NCBI RefSeq assembly: GCF_001887355.1
Contig: NZ_MPIN01000017.1
Span: 124,001-188,000 of the forward strand
Reading direction: 5' to 3'
Source: Cystobacter ferrugineus
GTDB lineage: Bacteria > Myxococcota > Myxococcia > Myxococcales > Myxococcaceae
Length of the DNA stretch: 64,000 nucleotides
Notes under the pieces: model-generated
Databases searched by the model: none
What the model saw: the letters and a program-made list of their open reading frames with translations, nothing else
Told to the model about the DNA's origin: nothing
Program-made: the position numbers and the translations under genes
Shown: in pieces, positions 25,912 through 35,139 of the stretch
Layout of the letters: each line of letters begins with the position of its first letter
Position numbering within the stretch: the first letter of the stretch is position 1

Positions 25912-27327
25912 GTGCCCGCCGCCCTGCCGCTCTCCGCCGCCCTGCTCTGTCTTCTCTCCGCGCCGCCCAAGTCCCCGGCCAAGGCCCCCGCGCCCCTGGG
26001 TCCCTCCCCCCAGGTGGCCGAGCAGCTCATCGGCGCGGCGCTCACTGACGGCCATGCCTACGCCCGCCTCGCCGAGCTCACCGACAGCATCGGCCAGCGG
26101 CTCTCCGGCTCGGAGGGCGCGGACGCCGCGGTGCGTTGGGCGAAGCGGAGCTTCGAGGCGGACGGGGTGAAGGTCTGGCTCGAGCCCGTGAAGGTTCCCC
26201 ACTGGGTGCGCGGCGAGGGCTCCGCGCGTGTGCTCGCCTCGGACACCCGGCGCGAGCAGAAGCTCGCCGTGCTGGCGCTGGGTGGCAGCGTGGCCACTCC
26301 CCCCGAGGGCCTCACCGCCGAGGTCGTCGAGGTGCGCTCGTTCGAGGAGGTGGCCGCGCTCGGGGACAAGGTGAAGGGAAAGGTGGTCTTCTTCAACCAC
26401 TCCATGGCGGAGACGAAGGACTATGGCCCCGCCGCCGCGCTGCGCACCCGGGGCGCGTCGGTGGCGGCGAAGGCGGGGGCGGTGGGCATGCTCATCCGCT
26501 CGCTGGCCACCGCGTCGCTGCGCACGCCGCACACGGGCGCCCTGCGCTACGACGAGGGGGTGCCGGCCATTCCCGCCGCGGCGGTGTCGGTGGAGGACGC
26601 GCAGCTCTTGCACCGCCTGCTCGGCGCGGGGCCGGTGAAGGTGGAGCTGAAGCTGTCGTGCCAGACGCTGCCGGACGCGGACTCCTTCAACGTGGTGGCC
26701 GAGGTGAAGGGCCGCGAGAAGCCGCGCGAGGTGGTGCTGCTCGGCGCGCACCTGGACTCGTGGGACGTGGGCACGGGCGCGCACGATGACGGGGCCGGCG
26801 TGACGATGGTGATGGAGGCGGCGCGGCTGCTCGCCCGGCTCAAGCCCGCGCCCCGGCGCACGGTGCGCGTGGTGCTCTTCATGAACGAGGAGAACGGGCT
26901 GCGCGGAGGCCGCGCCTACGCCGAGGCGCATGCGGCGGAGCTGGGCGAGCACGTGGCCGCGCTGGAGATGGACGCGGGGGGAGGCAGGCCCCTGGGGGTG
27001 GTGCTGCGCGCGGGCCCCGGTGGCGACGCGCTGGTGAAGCCCTGGCTGCGTCCGCTCGAGGCTCTGGGCGCGGGCGTGCTCCTGCCGGGCGAGGCGGGGG
27101 GCGCGGACATCTCGCCGCTCATGCCGGCGCGGGTGCCCTTCGTGGGGGTGCGGGTGGACGCCAGCCGCTACTTCGACGTGCACCACTCGGAGGCGGACAC
27201 GCTGGACAAGGTGGACCCGAAGGACCTGGCGCAGAGCACGGCGGCGCTCGCGTGGGTGAGCTACGTGCTGGCCGAGGTCCCCGGCGTGCTGCCTCGTCCC
27301 GATGCTCCCGCGACTCCCCTCCCATGA
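25912..27327 (+). CDS. Secreted M28-family aminopeptidase/carboxypeptidase
   Basis: 471 residues. Signal peptide (ALPLSAALLCLLSAPPKS), then an M28 fold with a PA-type insertion (about 110-250). The two-zinc ligands are all visible: GAHLDSWD, HDDGAG, NEENG, EMDAGG and HHSEAD. It resembles carboxypeptidase Q/aminopeptidase-like members that hydrolyse peptides outside the cytoplasm. The GTG at 25912 has TGGAG upstream. The stop overlaps the next ATG (ATGA). Confidence 0.9.
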   Translation: MPAALPLSAALLCLLSAPPKSPAKAPAPLGPSPQVAEQLIGAALTDGHAYARLAELTDSIGQRLSGSEGADAAVRWAKRSFEADGVKVWLEPVKVPHWVRGEGSARVLASDTRREQKLAVLALGGSVATPPEGLTAEVVEVRSFEEVAALGDKVKGKVVFFNHSMAETKDYGPAAALRTRGASVAAKAGAVGMLIRSLATASLRTPHTGALRYDEGVPAIPAAAVSVEDAQLLHRLLGAGPVKVELKLSCQTLPDADSFNVVAEVKGREKPREVVLLGAHLDSWDVGTGAHDDGAGVTMVMEAARLLARLKPAPRRTVRVVLFMNEENGLRGGRAYAEAHAAELGEHVAALEMDAGGGRPLGVVLRAGPGGDALVKPWLRPLEALGAGVLLPGEAGGADISPLMPARVPFVGVRVDASRYFDVHHSEADTLDKVDPKDLAQSTAALAWVSYVLAEVPGVLPRPDAPATPLP

Positions 27328-27698
27328 GCGATCATCCCGAGAACGAGAATCAGCGGGGCTCGCGCCGGGGCCGGCTCCGCCCGGAGCGGCGCGAGCAGGT
27401 GCTGGAGGCGCTCATCGAGGTGCGTGCGCGGGCCCAGTCCGCCTGGCCCGAGGAGAAGAGTCCGCAGCTCTCGCAGGGCTGGGTGGATCGGCGCCGGCTG
27501 CTGCTGTTGGACCTGGTGCTGGGCGTGGGCGAGGAGCTGATGCGGGCCGAGACGCTGGGCGCGCGCGAGCTGGCCGAGCGGCTGCATCCGGTGCTGGTGG
27601 CGGCGCAGGAGCTGGCGCCGGGCTATTCGCTGGGCAAGGCGGCGGATCTCGTGCTGGAGGCGCTGGAGGAGGGCGAGCCGGGACTCGAGGTGGATTGA
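27324..27698 (+). CDS. Small cytoplasmic helical protein, unknown
   Basis: 124 residues, charged and mostly helical, with a basic N-terminus (RRGRLRPERREQ) and an acidic end. No family recognised. Its ATG overlaps the peptidase stop, so it is translationally coupled to that gene. Confidence 0.68.
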   Translation: MSDHPENENQRGSRRGRLRPERREQVLEALIEVRARAQSAWPEEKSPQLSQGWVDRRRLLLLDLVLGVGEELMRAETLGARELAERLHPVLVAAQELAPGYSLGKAADLVLEALEEGEPGLEVD

Positions 27699-27743
27699 AG
27701 TCCGCCCCGAGTTCACTATCCTGCCCGCTCCTGAGGAGGAAGC

Positions 27744-28502
27744 ATGGCGAGACAGGAGGGTCGTCGGGCGCGGGCGCGGGCCTTCATGGCGCTGATGGAC
27801 CGGCTGCGCATCATCGAGGACGAGGCGGCGGAACAGACGTTGCTCGAGGAGCTCACGCGCGTCGAGCGTCCCCTCATCCTCTCCTTCGTCAACGCGCACG
27901 CGGTGAACCTGGGGTGGGATCAGCCGGGCATGTTGGAGGGGCTGATGCGCTCGGACGTGCTGCTGCGCGATGGCATCGGGGTGAAGCTGGGCCTGCGTGC
28001 CTTCCACCGGCGCTACGGGCTGAACATGAACGGCACGGACTTCATCCCGCGCCTGGCCCGGGCGTACGCGGGGCGGAGCGTGGCGCTCTTCGGCACGCGC
28101 TCGCCGTGGTTGGACAACGCGCGGCGCACGCTGGAGGGGTGGGGCCTGAAGGTGGTGGCCTGCCACGAGGGGTTCGATCCGCCGGAGACCTACCTGCGGC
28201 TCGCCGCCGGGTCCAAGCCGGACCTCATCCTCATGGCCATGGGCATGCCCAAGCAGGAGGAGGTCTCGGTGAAGCTGCGCGAGGCCCTGTCGCACCCGGT
28301 GCTCATCGTCAACGGGGGCGCGGTGTTGGACTACATCGGGGGCAAGGTGCCGCGGGCGCCGTGGGTGATGCGTCGGACGGGCATGGAATGGCTCTTCCGT
28401 CTGGCAGTGGAACCCCGGCGGTTGTTCCGCCGTTACGTGGTGGGCATTCCCGTCTATTTCGCCCACGTGGCCGAGGTTCGCCTGTCATCGCATCGGGAGT
28501 GA
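27744..28502 (+). CDS. WecG/TagA/CpsF-family glycosyltransferase
   Basis: 252 residues covering the complete GT26 domain, with the hallmarks RDGIGV, NGTDF, MGMPKQE, and a C-terminal RRTGMEWLFRLAVEPRR segment that associates with the membrane. Members transfer ManNAc/ManNAcA or related sugars to lipid-linked GlcNAc, typically the second step of polysaccharide assembly. First gene of a plus-strand group that converges on the eps run, probably part of the same pathway (in M. xanthus a WecG-type enzyme, EpsA, lies at the end of the eps locus). GAGGAGGAA precedes the ATG. Confidence 0.92.
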   Translation: MARQEGRRARARAFMALMDRLRIIEDEAAEQTLLEELTRVERPLILSFVNAHAVNLGWDQPGMLEGLMRSDVLLRDGIGVKLGLRAFHRRYGLNMNGTDFIPRLARAYAGRSVALFGTRSPWLDNARRTLEGWGLKVVACHEGFDPPETYLRLAAGSKPDLILMAMGMPKQEEVSVKLREALSHPVLIVNGGAVLDYIGGKVPRAPWVMRRTGMEWLFRLAVEPRRLFRRYVVGIPVYFAHVAEVRLSSHRE

Positions 28503-28641
28503 TGAACCAGACACCGGAGGGAGACGCTCGCGCGAGGCCGGGTCCTTCGACAGACACGGGAAGGACTCGGGGCGGGACAGCGTGGCGCGGCGGACGGAAG
28601 GGATGCACGGGAGGGCGAGCCCGGACGCGTTGAGAGGGATT

Positions 28642-28670
28642 GGGAAGTCTGCGTTGTTTGAACGCTTCCC
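28642..28670 (+). promoter_or_regulatory. Inverted repeat abutting the acyltransferase start codon
   Basis: GGGAAG (28642-28647) pairs with CTTCCC (28665-28670), and an inner CGTT/AACG extends it. The ATG follows at once, so an RNA hairpin here would cover the translation start and the only purine-rich stretch. Possibly a translational control element or an operator. Confidence 0.3.
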
Positions 28671-29843
28671 ATGCCCTCCGCCGACACTGCCCCCCAGGTG
28701 TTCCTGCCCCATCAGGCGTTCCTGCGCACCCGGACCTTCAAGGCCTTGGATGGGTTGAGAGCACTCGCCATCTTCGCCGTGGTCTTCTACCACGTGTCCG
28801 AGTGGCGGGAGGGCTTCGTGGGCCGCTTCTATCTGAGCGTCTCGCTCTTCTTCGCCATCAGCGGCTTTCTCATCACCACGCTGCTGTTGCGCGAGCGCGA
28901 CGCCACCGGGGGCATCTCGCTCATGAAGTTCTACGTCCGGCGCTCGCTGCGCATCTTTCCGCTCTATTACGCCGTGTGCGCGCTCTACATCGTGCTCGTG
29001 GCCGGGCTCGAGCAGGACGTCCTGGTGCGCGCCACGTTCTTCGACAACGTGCGCTATTACCTCACGTACACGTCGAACTGGTTCATCCCGCTGAGCGAGG
29101 GCCGCGTCGTCTTCTTCTTCGCCTGGAGCATGGCCACCGAGGAGCAGTTCTACCTGCTGTGGCCGTGCGTGGTGCGCCACTTCAAGCGCCGGGGTGGCCC
29201 GGTGGTCTTCATGTCGGGTCTGCTCCTCGTGGGGTGGCTCGCCGACTGGGGCGTGCGCTCCGGCGTGCTCGACACCCGCTGGCTGTGGGTGCGCATGCTC
29301 GACAGCATCTCCATTTCCATCTGCATGGGGTGCCTGGCGGCGTACCTCACGCACTCCCCGCGCTCCTTCGCGTGGACGTGGAAGGTGCTCGGCCAGCCGT
29401 GGAGCGTCCCGGTGCTCGTCGTGCTCACGGCCGCCGCCGTCCGCTACCGGGAGACGCCGCTCGTGGTGTCCTCGCTGCTGTTCACCGCCCTGACGGTGGC
29501 CATGTGCATCCGGCCCCGCCACGTGCTGGCGCCGCTCGTGGAGCACCCGGCCCTGCGCTACGTGGGCTCCATCTCCTATGGCATCTACTTGATGCACATG
29601 CTCGCGCTCAATCTCGTGCGCCGCCTGGTGCCGCACGACGTGGTGCCGTCCCCGCTGGTGGTGCACTACGTGCTGACGCTGGCGGTGAGCATCGGCCTGG
29701 CCACGTTGAGCTACCGCTATTTCGAGTCGCCTTTTTTGAGGCTCAAGAATCGCTTCGCCTGGCGCGACGGGGCGTCCCCTCGTCTGACGGCCCGGTCCCC
29801 GGTGGTGCCTTCCGAGTTGGGTGCTCCGGTGAGCCCGGGGTAG
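28671..29843 (+). CDS. Acyltransferase 3 (OafA/NodX-type) membrane protein
   Basis: 390 residues with about ten transmembrane helices. The conserved opening FKALDGLRALAIFAVVFYHV holds the proposed catalytic His, with a following SLFFAISGFLIT and RRSLRIFPLYY segments. These enzymes O-acylate (usually acetylate) polysaccharides or lipids at the inner membrane. Placement between a glycosyltransferase and the eps genes suggests it decorates the exopolysaccharide. Confidence 0.9.
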   Translation: MPSADTAPQVFLPHQAFLRTRTFKALDGLRALAIFAVVFYHVSEWREGFVGRFYLSVSLFFAISGFLITTLLLRERDATGGISLMKFYVRRSLRIFPLYYAVCALYIVLVAGLEQDVLVRATFFDNVRYYLTYTSNWFIPLSEGRVVFFFAWSMATEEQFYLLWPCVVRHFKRRGGPVVFMSGLLLVGWLADWGVRSGVLDTRWLWVRMLDSISISICMGCLAAYLTHSPRSFAWTWKVLGQPWSVPVLVVLTAAAVRYRETPLVVSSLLFTALTVAMCIRPRHVLAPLVEHPALRYVGSISYGIYLMHMLALNLVRRLVPHDVVPSPLVVHYVLTLAVSIGLATLSYRYFESPFLRLKNRFAWRDGASPRLTARSPVVPSELGAPVSPG

Positions 29844-29903
29844 GCGAGTTGGGGTAGGTTCCTCGCCGGGGGGGACCTGGGTCCCTCGACGAGGAGCTCC
29901 ATC

Positions 29904-31184
29904 ATGACGACACCCGCTCGGCCACCCATCCTGCTGACGATGGCCGACTACTACGGCACGCTGGCGGCGGTGCGCAGCCTGGGCCGGCTCGGCATCCCCA
30001 TCACCATGGCCGAGTCCAAGCTGCTCGCGCCCGCGCGCTGGAGCCGCTACGTGACGCGGCGGGTGAGCTGCCCGAACGTGGGGGACTCGGACGCCTTCAT
30101 GGAGTGGCTCGTGCGCTTCGGCGAGCGCGAGCCGGGCCACGTGCTCTACCCCACGAGCGACGACATGGCGTGGCTCTTCGCCCTGCACCGCGAGGAGCTC
30201 GCGCGCCACTTCCTCATGTACCAGCCGGACGTGAAGGCCATCTACGGGCTGCTCAACAAGCAGCGGCTGCACGACCTGTGCGAGGGCGTGGGGCTGGACG
30301 TGCCGGACACCTGGTTCCCGGAGAACGAGGCCGCGGTGGAGCGCGTGGCGGCCGAGGCGCGCTTCCCGGTGCTGCTCAAGCCGCAGACGCAGATCCTCTT
30401 CGAGAGCCACGTGAAGGGCGCGCAGGTGGAGCGCGCGAGCGAGCTGTTGCCGCGCTACCGCGAGTTCCTCGAGCGCAACCACTACGGGCGCAAGCTGCTC
30501 GCGTATGACTCGCGGGCCAACCGGCCCATGGTGCAGGCCTTCTACACGGAGGCGGCGCAGAACATCTTCAGCATGAGCGGCTTCGTGGACCGCACGGGCG
30601 AGCTGTTCGTGGCGCGCGGGTCGCTCAAGGTGTTGCAGCGGCCGCGCAAGCTGGGCATCGGCCTGTGCTTCGAGGAGGTGCCGGTGGACGAGGAGCTGGC
30701 GGAGAAGGTGCGCCGGCTGTGCAAGAAGCTCGGCTATCACGGCACGTTCGAGGTGGAGTTCATCCGCGTGGGCGGGCGGCAGTTGCTCATCGACTTCAAC
30801 CCGCGCTTCTTCAGCCAGATGGGCTTCGACGTGGCGCGGGGCATGCCGCTGCCCTTGTTCGTCTACGAGGCGGCCAGTGGCAACGAGGAGCGGCTGGCCC
30901 AGGTGGCGCGCGAGGCGCTCGCGTGGAAGGGCACGGGCCAGTACATCTATTGCCACCGGGGCATCTTCGAGCTGCTCTTGCGCGCGCAGGGGTTGTCGGG
31001 CCGGCTGTCCTCGCAGGAGGTGCGGCAGTGGCGCGAGTGGTACGCGCGTCACAGCGAGCGCGCGGTGGACGCCGTCATCGACATCGGGGACTGGGTGCCG
31101 TGGGTGGTGGACGTGGCCATGCACCTGCGCTTCTACGCGCGCCACCCCAAGAGCTTCATCCGCACCATGGTGCTGGACAAGTAG
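29904..31184 (+). CDS. ATP-grasp family enzyme
   Basis: 426 residues. The central part (about 110-300) is an ATP-grasp fold: a PVLLKPQTQ lysine, a Glu/Asn metal site (FEVEFIRVGGRQLLIDFNPRF) and an N-terminal Rossmann-like section. It resembles carbamoyl-phosphate-synthase-like carboxylate ligases, which join a carboxylate to an amine through an acyl phosphate. Substrate unknown. GAGGAG precedes the ATG. It lies between an acyltransferase and a desaturase, suggesting modification of a lipid or a sugar substituent. Confidence 0.85.
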   Translation: MTTPARPPILLTMADYYGTLAAVRSLGRLGIPITMAESKLLAPARWSRYVTRRVSCPNVGDSDAFMEWLVRFGEREPGHVLYPTSDDMAWLFALHREELARHFLMYQPDVKAIYGLLNKQRLHDLCEGVGLDVPDTWFPENEAAVERVAAEARFPVLLKPQTQILFESHVKGAQVERASELLPRYREFLERNHYGRKLLAYDSRANRPMVQAFYTEAAQNIFSMSGFVDRTGELFVARGSLKVLQRPRKLGIGLCFEEVPVDEELAEKVRRLCKKLGYHGTFEVEFIRVGGRQLLIDFNPRFFSQMGFDVARGMPLPLFVYEAASGNEERLAQVAREALAWKGTGQYIYCHRGIFELLLRAQGLSGRLSSQEVRQWREWYARHSERAVDAVIDIGDWVPWVVDVAMHLRFYARHPKSFIRTMVLDK

Positions 31185-31374
31185 GTCCTCCGGGTCCGAG
31201 GTGGCTGCCGGGGTGCTTCCCTGGCTGCTGGGCCACCTGCGGAGGAGGGCGGGCCTGTCGCTTTGCCCATCCCGGGAGCGCGGGGCTTTCTTGTATGCTC
31301 CGCGTCATTTCCCGCCGCTGCCGCACCGTCCTCCTCCTGGAGGGGGGTTCGGACGGCTCCTTCACGGAAAGCGC

Positions 31375-32268
31375 ATGACCCTGTTCCGGTATCGCGAAGA
31401 TCGCATCCCCGTCCTGCTGTTCCTGTGCCTGTTCGCGCTGGACCTGACGGTGTACTTCCTGGCGAGCAATTGGTGGTTGCCCATCCTGTGGTTCGGCGCG
31501 CTCATCATCCCGAAGGGGTGGGTCTGCTCGTGGAACCACAACCACCAGCACCTGCCGATGTTCCGCCACGCGCTGCCCAACCGCCTCCTGGAGGTGGTGT
31601 TCGGCTTCCAGACGGGAATCACCTCGCACGCCTGGTTCCTGCACCACGTGGTGGGCCACCACAAGAACTACCTGGACCAGGAGAAGGACGAGTCGCGCTG
31701 GAAGCGCGATGACGGGACGACGATGGGCGAGGTGGAGTACTCGCTCAAGACGGCGCTCACGGCCTATCCGCGGGCCTTCCGCGTGGGCCTGGAGCAGCCC
31801 CAGCACCGCAAGGCGCTGCGCACCTTCGTGGGCATGGCCGCGCTGCAGGTGGTGCTCTTGGGCGTGCTCTTCTGGCACAACTGGTACAACGCGCTCTTCG
31901 TCTTCCTGCTGCCCATGGCGGTGTCGCTCTACGTGACGGTGTGGGCCACCTACTTCCACCACGTGGGTCTGGAGACGGACGACCACAACCAGGCCTCGTA
32001 CAACATCCTCCACCGGGGCTACAACCTGATGACGGGCAACCTGGGCTACCACACCGCGCACCATTCGCGGCACGGCCTGCACTGGTCGAAGCTGCCCGAG
32101 CTGCACGCGCAGCTCGCGCGCGACATCCCCGCCCATCTCTACCGCCAGCCGGGCATCCCGTTCGTGTGGCGCGAGTCCGAGGCCAAGCTGGTGCTGACCG
32201 ACGAGCAGGTGGAAGCGCTCGCGTCCTCCGCCGTGTCGCCGCCGCCCAAGCGGGCCGCCGCGGCCTGA
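31375..32268 (+). CDS. Membrane fatty acid desaturase/hydroxylase family protein
   Basis: 297 residues with four membrane helices and the histidine boxes of the membrane di-iron family: HNHQH, HHVVGHH and HTAHHSRHGLHW. These proteins desaturate or hydroxylate acyl chains (some act on carotenoids or amides) at the cytoplasmic face. ATG at 31375 behind GGAAAG. Last gene of the plus-strand group; it converges on the GH44 gene. Confidence 0.88.
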   Translation: MTLFRYREDRIPVLLFLCLFALDLTVYFLASNWWLPILWFGALIIPKGWVCSWNHNHQHLPMFRHALPNRLLEVVFGFQTGITSHAWFLHHVVGHHKNYLDQEKDESRWKRDDGTTMGEVEYSLKTALTAYPRAFRVGLEQPQHRKALRTFVGMAALQVVLLGVLFWHNWYNALFVFLLPMAVSLYVTVWATYFHHVGLETDDHNQASYNILHRGYNLMTGNLGYHTAHHSRHGLHWSKLPELHAQLARDIPAHLYRQPGIPFVWRESEAKLVLTDEQVEALASSAVSPPPKRAAAA

Positions 32269-32328
32269 GTCACCCGGGGGAGGGGCCCCTCGAGACGGGC
32301 CTCTCTCCGCCGGGCGCGCGGCGGCCGC

Positions 32329-35139
32329 CTACCGCGCGAGCTTCAGGTCCAGCACGGACATGGACCAGGAGGGCAGCGCGAGCTGCACGGTGTTGCCCGA
32401 CGTCTGGAAGGTCTGGAGCTGGGTGAAGCCCGCGGACCCGCCCCGGTAGCCGAACACCCGCACGCTCTCGACGTTGCCGCACCCCTTGAACTCCACCTGG
32501 GTGGTGCGCGACGTGTCCGCGTCCAGGTTGAGCGCGACGGCGACCATGTGCTCGCCACTCTCGTCACGCGAGGCGAACAGCGACGTCGTCCGGGCGTCCG
32601 CCGGCCTGTCGAAGCGCGAGGGCACGTACTGGTCGAGGAAGCGACCGCCCTGGCCATCGAAGTTGCGGAACGCGCGGAACGCCCAGAAGGTGGGGCTGTT
32701 GCGGGGCGGGTAGGTGTACATGAAGGCCGAGGTGATGCCCTGCTCGGCGAAGCGTCCGAGCGCCTCGGCCTGCGCGAGCCCGCCGCTCATGTGCGTGGTG
32801 GCGCCGAAGTTGTACTCCCCGATGGAGATGCCCCGCTTGGGGTAGTACTCGGCGATCCACCGCTTGAGGCGGGGGATGAGCTCGACGTTGTCGTCGATCC
32901 ACGACTCGTCCCGGTAGGTGGGGTCCCACAGCGCGCGCACCGAGCGGATGCGCCGCGCGGAGGTGTCGGCATCGGTGGCGCCCCGCTCCTCCATGCCCAT
33001 GCCCTCGCCCTGGGGGTAGAAGTGGACGTCCACCACGTCGAGGATGCGGGTGCCCGTCTGCTGCTCGTGCTCGCGCAGCTTCTTGAGGTACCAGGGCAGG
33101 AGCGGCAGGTTGCCGTGGGCCTTGATGTCCCGCTTGCCGCCGCCGGGCGCCACGTCCGCCGCCGAGTGGAAGTAGTTCGTCCAGCCCCACTCGGCCGGGC
33201 CGGCGATGACGGCGTCGGGGTCGGCCTGACGCACGGCGGTGCCGTAGGCGATGGTGCGCTCGAGCAGCTCGTCATAGGTGACGGGCTCCGGGTGCACGTC
33301 GCGGTGCGTGGTGTTCCAGAGCATCGGCTCGTTGTCGAGGATGTACATCTGGACGCTGCGCCCGCGCTTCTTGTCCTTCTCGCGCAGCGAGCGCACCCAC
33401 TCGTTGATGAAGGCGGGGGGCGCCTCGACGCTCGTCTGGGTGGGCACGGGCGGGGGCAGGGCCTCGCCCGAGGACGTGAGTCCATTGCCGGCCTCGGGCA
33501 CGTCCGGATCCATCTTCTGCTGGGGGCCGAAGAGCGAGCGGGGGAAGCTCGTGGAGGTGGCGTCCTTGGCCACCCAGCCGATGAGGGGCACGGTGAGGGC
33601 GGACTGGAGCCCGTGCTGGAGGTTGGCCTGGAGGAAGCTGTCGGCGGTGTAGTCGGGGCGGGTGCCGAGGACGACGTTGCGGAAGTACCAGTCGTTGGCC
33701 GTGTTCCAGACGTTGCCAATCTTCCAGTTGTAGCGGGAGGTGGGGTTGCCTCCCCAGCGGCGCGCGGTGGCGCCCAGCTCCCACTGGTGGGACTCCTTGA
33801 GCTCGCGCAGGTTGCTGAAGGCGATGCCGTAGATGAGCGGGCTGATGCGGTGGCCGGGCGCGGTGCAGTCCACCACCACGTGCGAGCCCTTGGCGTTGCC
33901 GAAGCCCGAGGAGCCGCCGAAGCTCGAGCGGACTCCGCCCCCCGTGACGGCGGGAGTGGGGGCGGGGGTGGAAGAGGAGGGCGGCGGGCGGGGAGGGCTT
34001 CCCGCCTGGGCGACGGCGGGAGGGGGCCGGGGCGGCGTCGGGGTGGCGCGGTCGGCGAGCCGCGCGAGGCCCAACTGGCTGATCTCCACCCAATCCGAGC
34101 CCACCGGCTTGTAGGCGCGCAGCACGAGCTGCGTGAAGGCCTCCTTGCGCGGGTTGAGCTCGCTCATGGGGATGAACACCTGCGTCCAATCCCCGTCGCG
34201 GGCGACGACGTGCGCGTCGGACACGCGCACGCGGTGAAAGAGCGTCTCGCCCTCGGAGTCCAGCCGCACCTCGAGGAAGTCCCCGAAGCTCTTGGGCGCG
34301 CGGTAGCGCAGCGTGAGGCCGCCGTAGTCGGTCCCGAGCTCCTTCTTGGACAGGCTCCACCCGCCCAGCTTGTGCAGGCGCAGCTTCGCGGGGGCCGCGC
34401 CCTCCAGCTCGTGCTCGGCCCACCCGCGATCCTCCCAGCCCGGGAGCAGGCCGTTGTCGTAGGCCAGGTCCATGGGCTCGACGACGGCGCCGGATGGGGT
34501 CGCGCTGGCCTGGAGTTCCTGGGAAGCGCTGGTGGTGCCCGAGGCGGGCGTCATGCCGCCGGGCGCGGTGAGTCCGAGTTGATCGATCTCCACCCAGTCC
34601 CCGCCCACCTTCTTGTAGGCGCGCAGCACGACGCTGCTGAACTCGGCCCGCTGGGGATTGAGCTGCTCGAGCGGGATGAAGAGCTGGACCCAGTCCCCAT
34701 CGCGGCGCGCCACGTGGCTCGCGTTCACCTTCACGCGGGGGAAGAGGGTCTCGCCCTCCGTCTCCAGGCGCACCTCGAGGAAGTCGCCGAAGTCCGAGGG
34801 GGCGCGGTAGCGCAGCGCGAGTCCCCCGAACTCCCCCTGGAGGCCCTTCTTGTGCAGCATCCAGCCGCCCATCTTGTCCATGCGCAGCCGGGCCGGGCCG
34901 GGGGGCTTCAGCTCCCGCTCGGACCAACCCTCGTCGACCCACCCCTCGCGCAGGAAGCCCTCGCTCCAGATGCCCTCGGTGATGGCGGGGATGTCATAGA
35001 CGGCCGGGCCGCTGGCGCTGGCCTCCTGGGAGGAGGAGCCGCACCTGCACGAGCTGAGCAGGGGCGCGCCGAGGCAGACGCCGGACAGGAGGGCGACGCG
35101 GGACCAGCGGCCGCGCCATGACGAGAAGACGGGCCGCAT
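32329..35139 (-). CDS. GH44 glycoside hydrolase lipoprotein with duplicated N-terminal module
   Basis: 936 residues. Lipoprotein signal (APLLSSC, Cys31). Two similar beta-sandwich modules (about 67-191 and 235-359, each with RDGDW, FGDFLEVRL and DWVEI..QLGL) look like tandem carbohydrate-binding domains. A Pro-rich linker leads to a GH44 catalytic domain (about 420-936). The acid/base Glu604 (LDNEPMLW) and nucleophile Glu775 (SIGEYNFG) are present, so it should cleave beta-glucan or mannan-type chains. Its start overlaps the preceding stop (TGATG). Within a polysaccharide operon it probably trims or releases the product; M. xanthus eps also encodes a glycosyl hydrolase (EpsB). Confidence 0.88.
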   Translation of the reverse strand: MRPVFSSWRGRWSRVALLSGVCLGAPLLSSCRCGSSSQEASASGPAVYDIPAITEGIWSEGFLREGWVDEGWSERELKPPGPARLRMDKMGGWMLHKKGLQGEFGGLALRYRAPSDFGDFLEVRLETEGETLFPRVKVNASHVARRDGDWVQLFIPLEQLNPQRAEFSSVVLRAYKKVGGDWVEIDQLGLTAPGGMTPASGTTSASQELQASATPSGAVVEPMDLAYDNGLLPGWEDRGWAEHELEGAAPAKLRLHKLGGWSLSKKELGTDYGGLTLRYRAPKSFGDFLEVRLDSEGETLFHRVRVSDAHVVARDGDWTQVFIPMSELNPRKEAFTQLVLRAYKPVGSDWVEISQLGLARLADRATPTPPRPPPAVAQAGSPPRPPPSSSTPAPTPAVTGGGVRSSFGGSSGFGNAKGSHVVVDCTAPGHRISPLIYGIAFSNLRELKESHQWELGATARRWGGNPTSRYNWKIGNVWNTANDWYFRNVVLGTRPDYTADSFLQANLQHGLQSALTVPLIGWVAKDATSTSFPRSLFGPQQKMDPDVPEAGNGLTSSGEALPPPVPTQTSVEAPPAFINEWVRSLREKDKKRGRSVQMYILDNEPMLWNTTHRDVHPEPVTYDELLERTIAYGTAVRQADPDAVIAGPAEWGWTNYFHSAADVAPGGGKRDIKAHGNLPLLPWYLKKLREHEQQTGTRILDVVDVHFYPQGEGMGMEERGATDADTSARRIRSVRALWDPTYRDESWIDDNVELIPRLKRWIAEYYPKRGISIGEYNFGATTHMSGGLAQAEALGRFAEQGITSAFMYTYPPRNSPTFWAFRAFRNFDGQGGRFLDQYVPSRFDRPADARTTSLFASRDESGEHMVAVALNLDADTSRTTQVEFKGCGNVESVRVFGYRGGSAGFTQLQTFQTSGNTVQLALPSWSMSVLDLKLAR

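Noticed and set aside
28485-31145. 886-codon minus-strand frame opposite the acyltransferase and ATP-grasp genes
   Set aside because: Composition typical of antisense noise; both plus-strand genes have family motifs.
32280-32291. GAGGGGCCCCTC palindrome between convergent genes as a terminator
   Set aside because: No loop and no T run; such GC palindromes are frequent by chance at this base composition.
32548-35121. 857-codon plus-strand frame opposite GH44
   Set aside because: Antisense shadow; GH44 catalytic motifs are on the minus strand.
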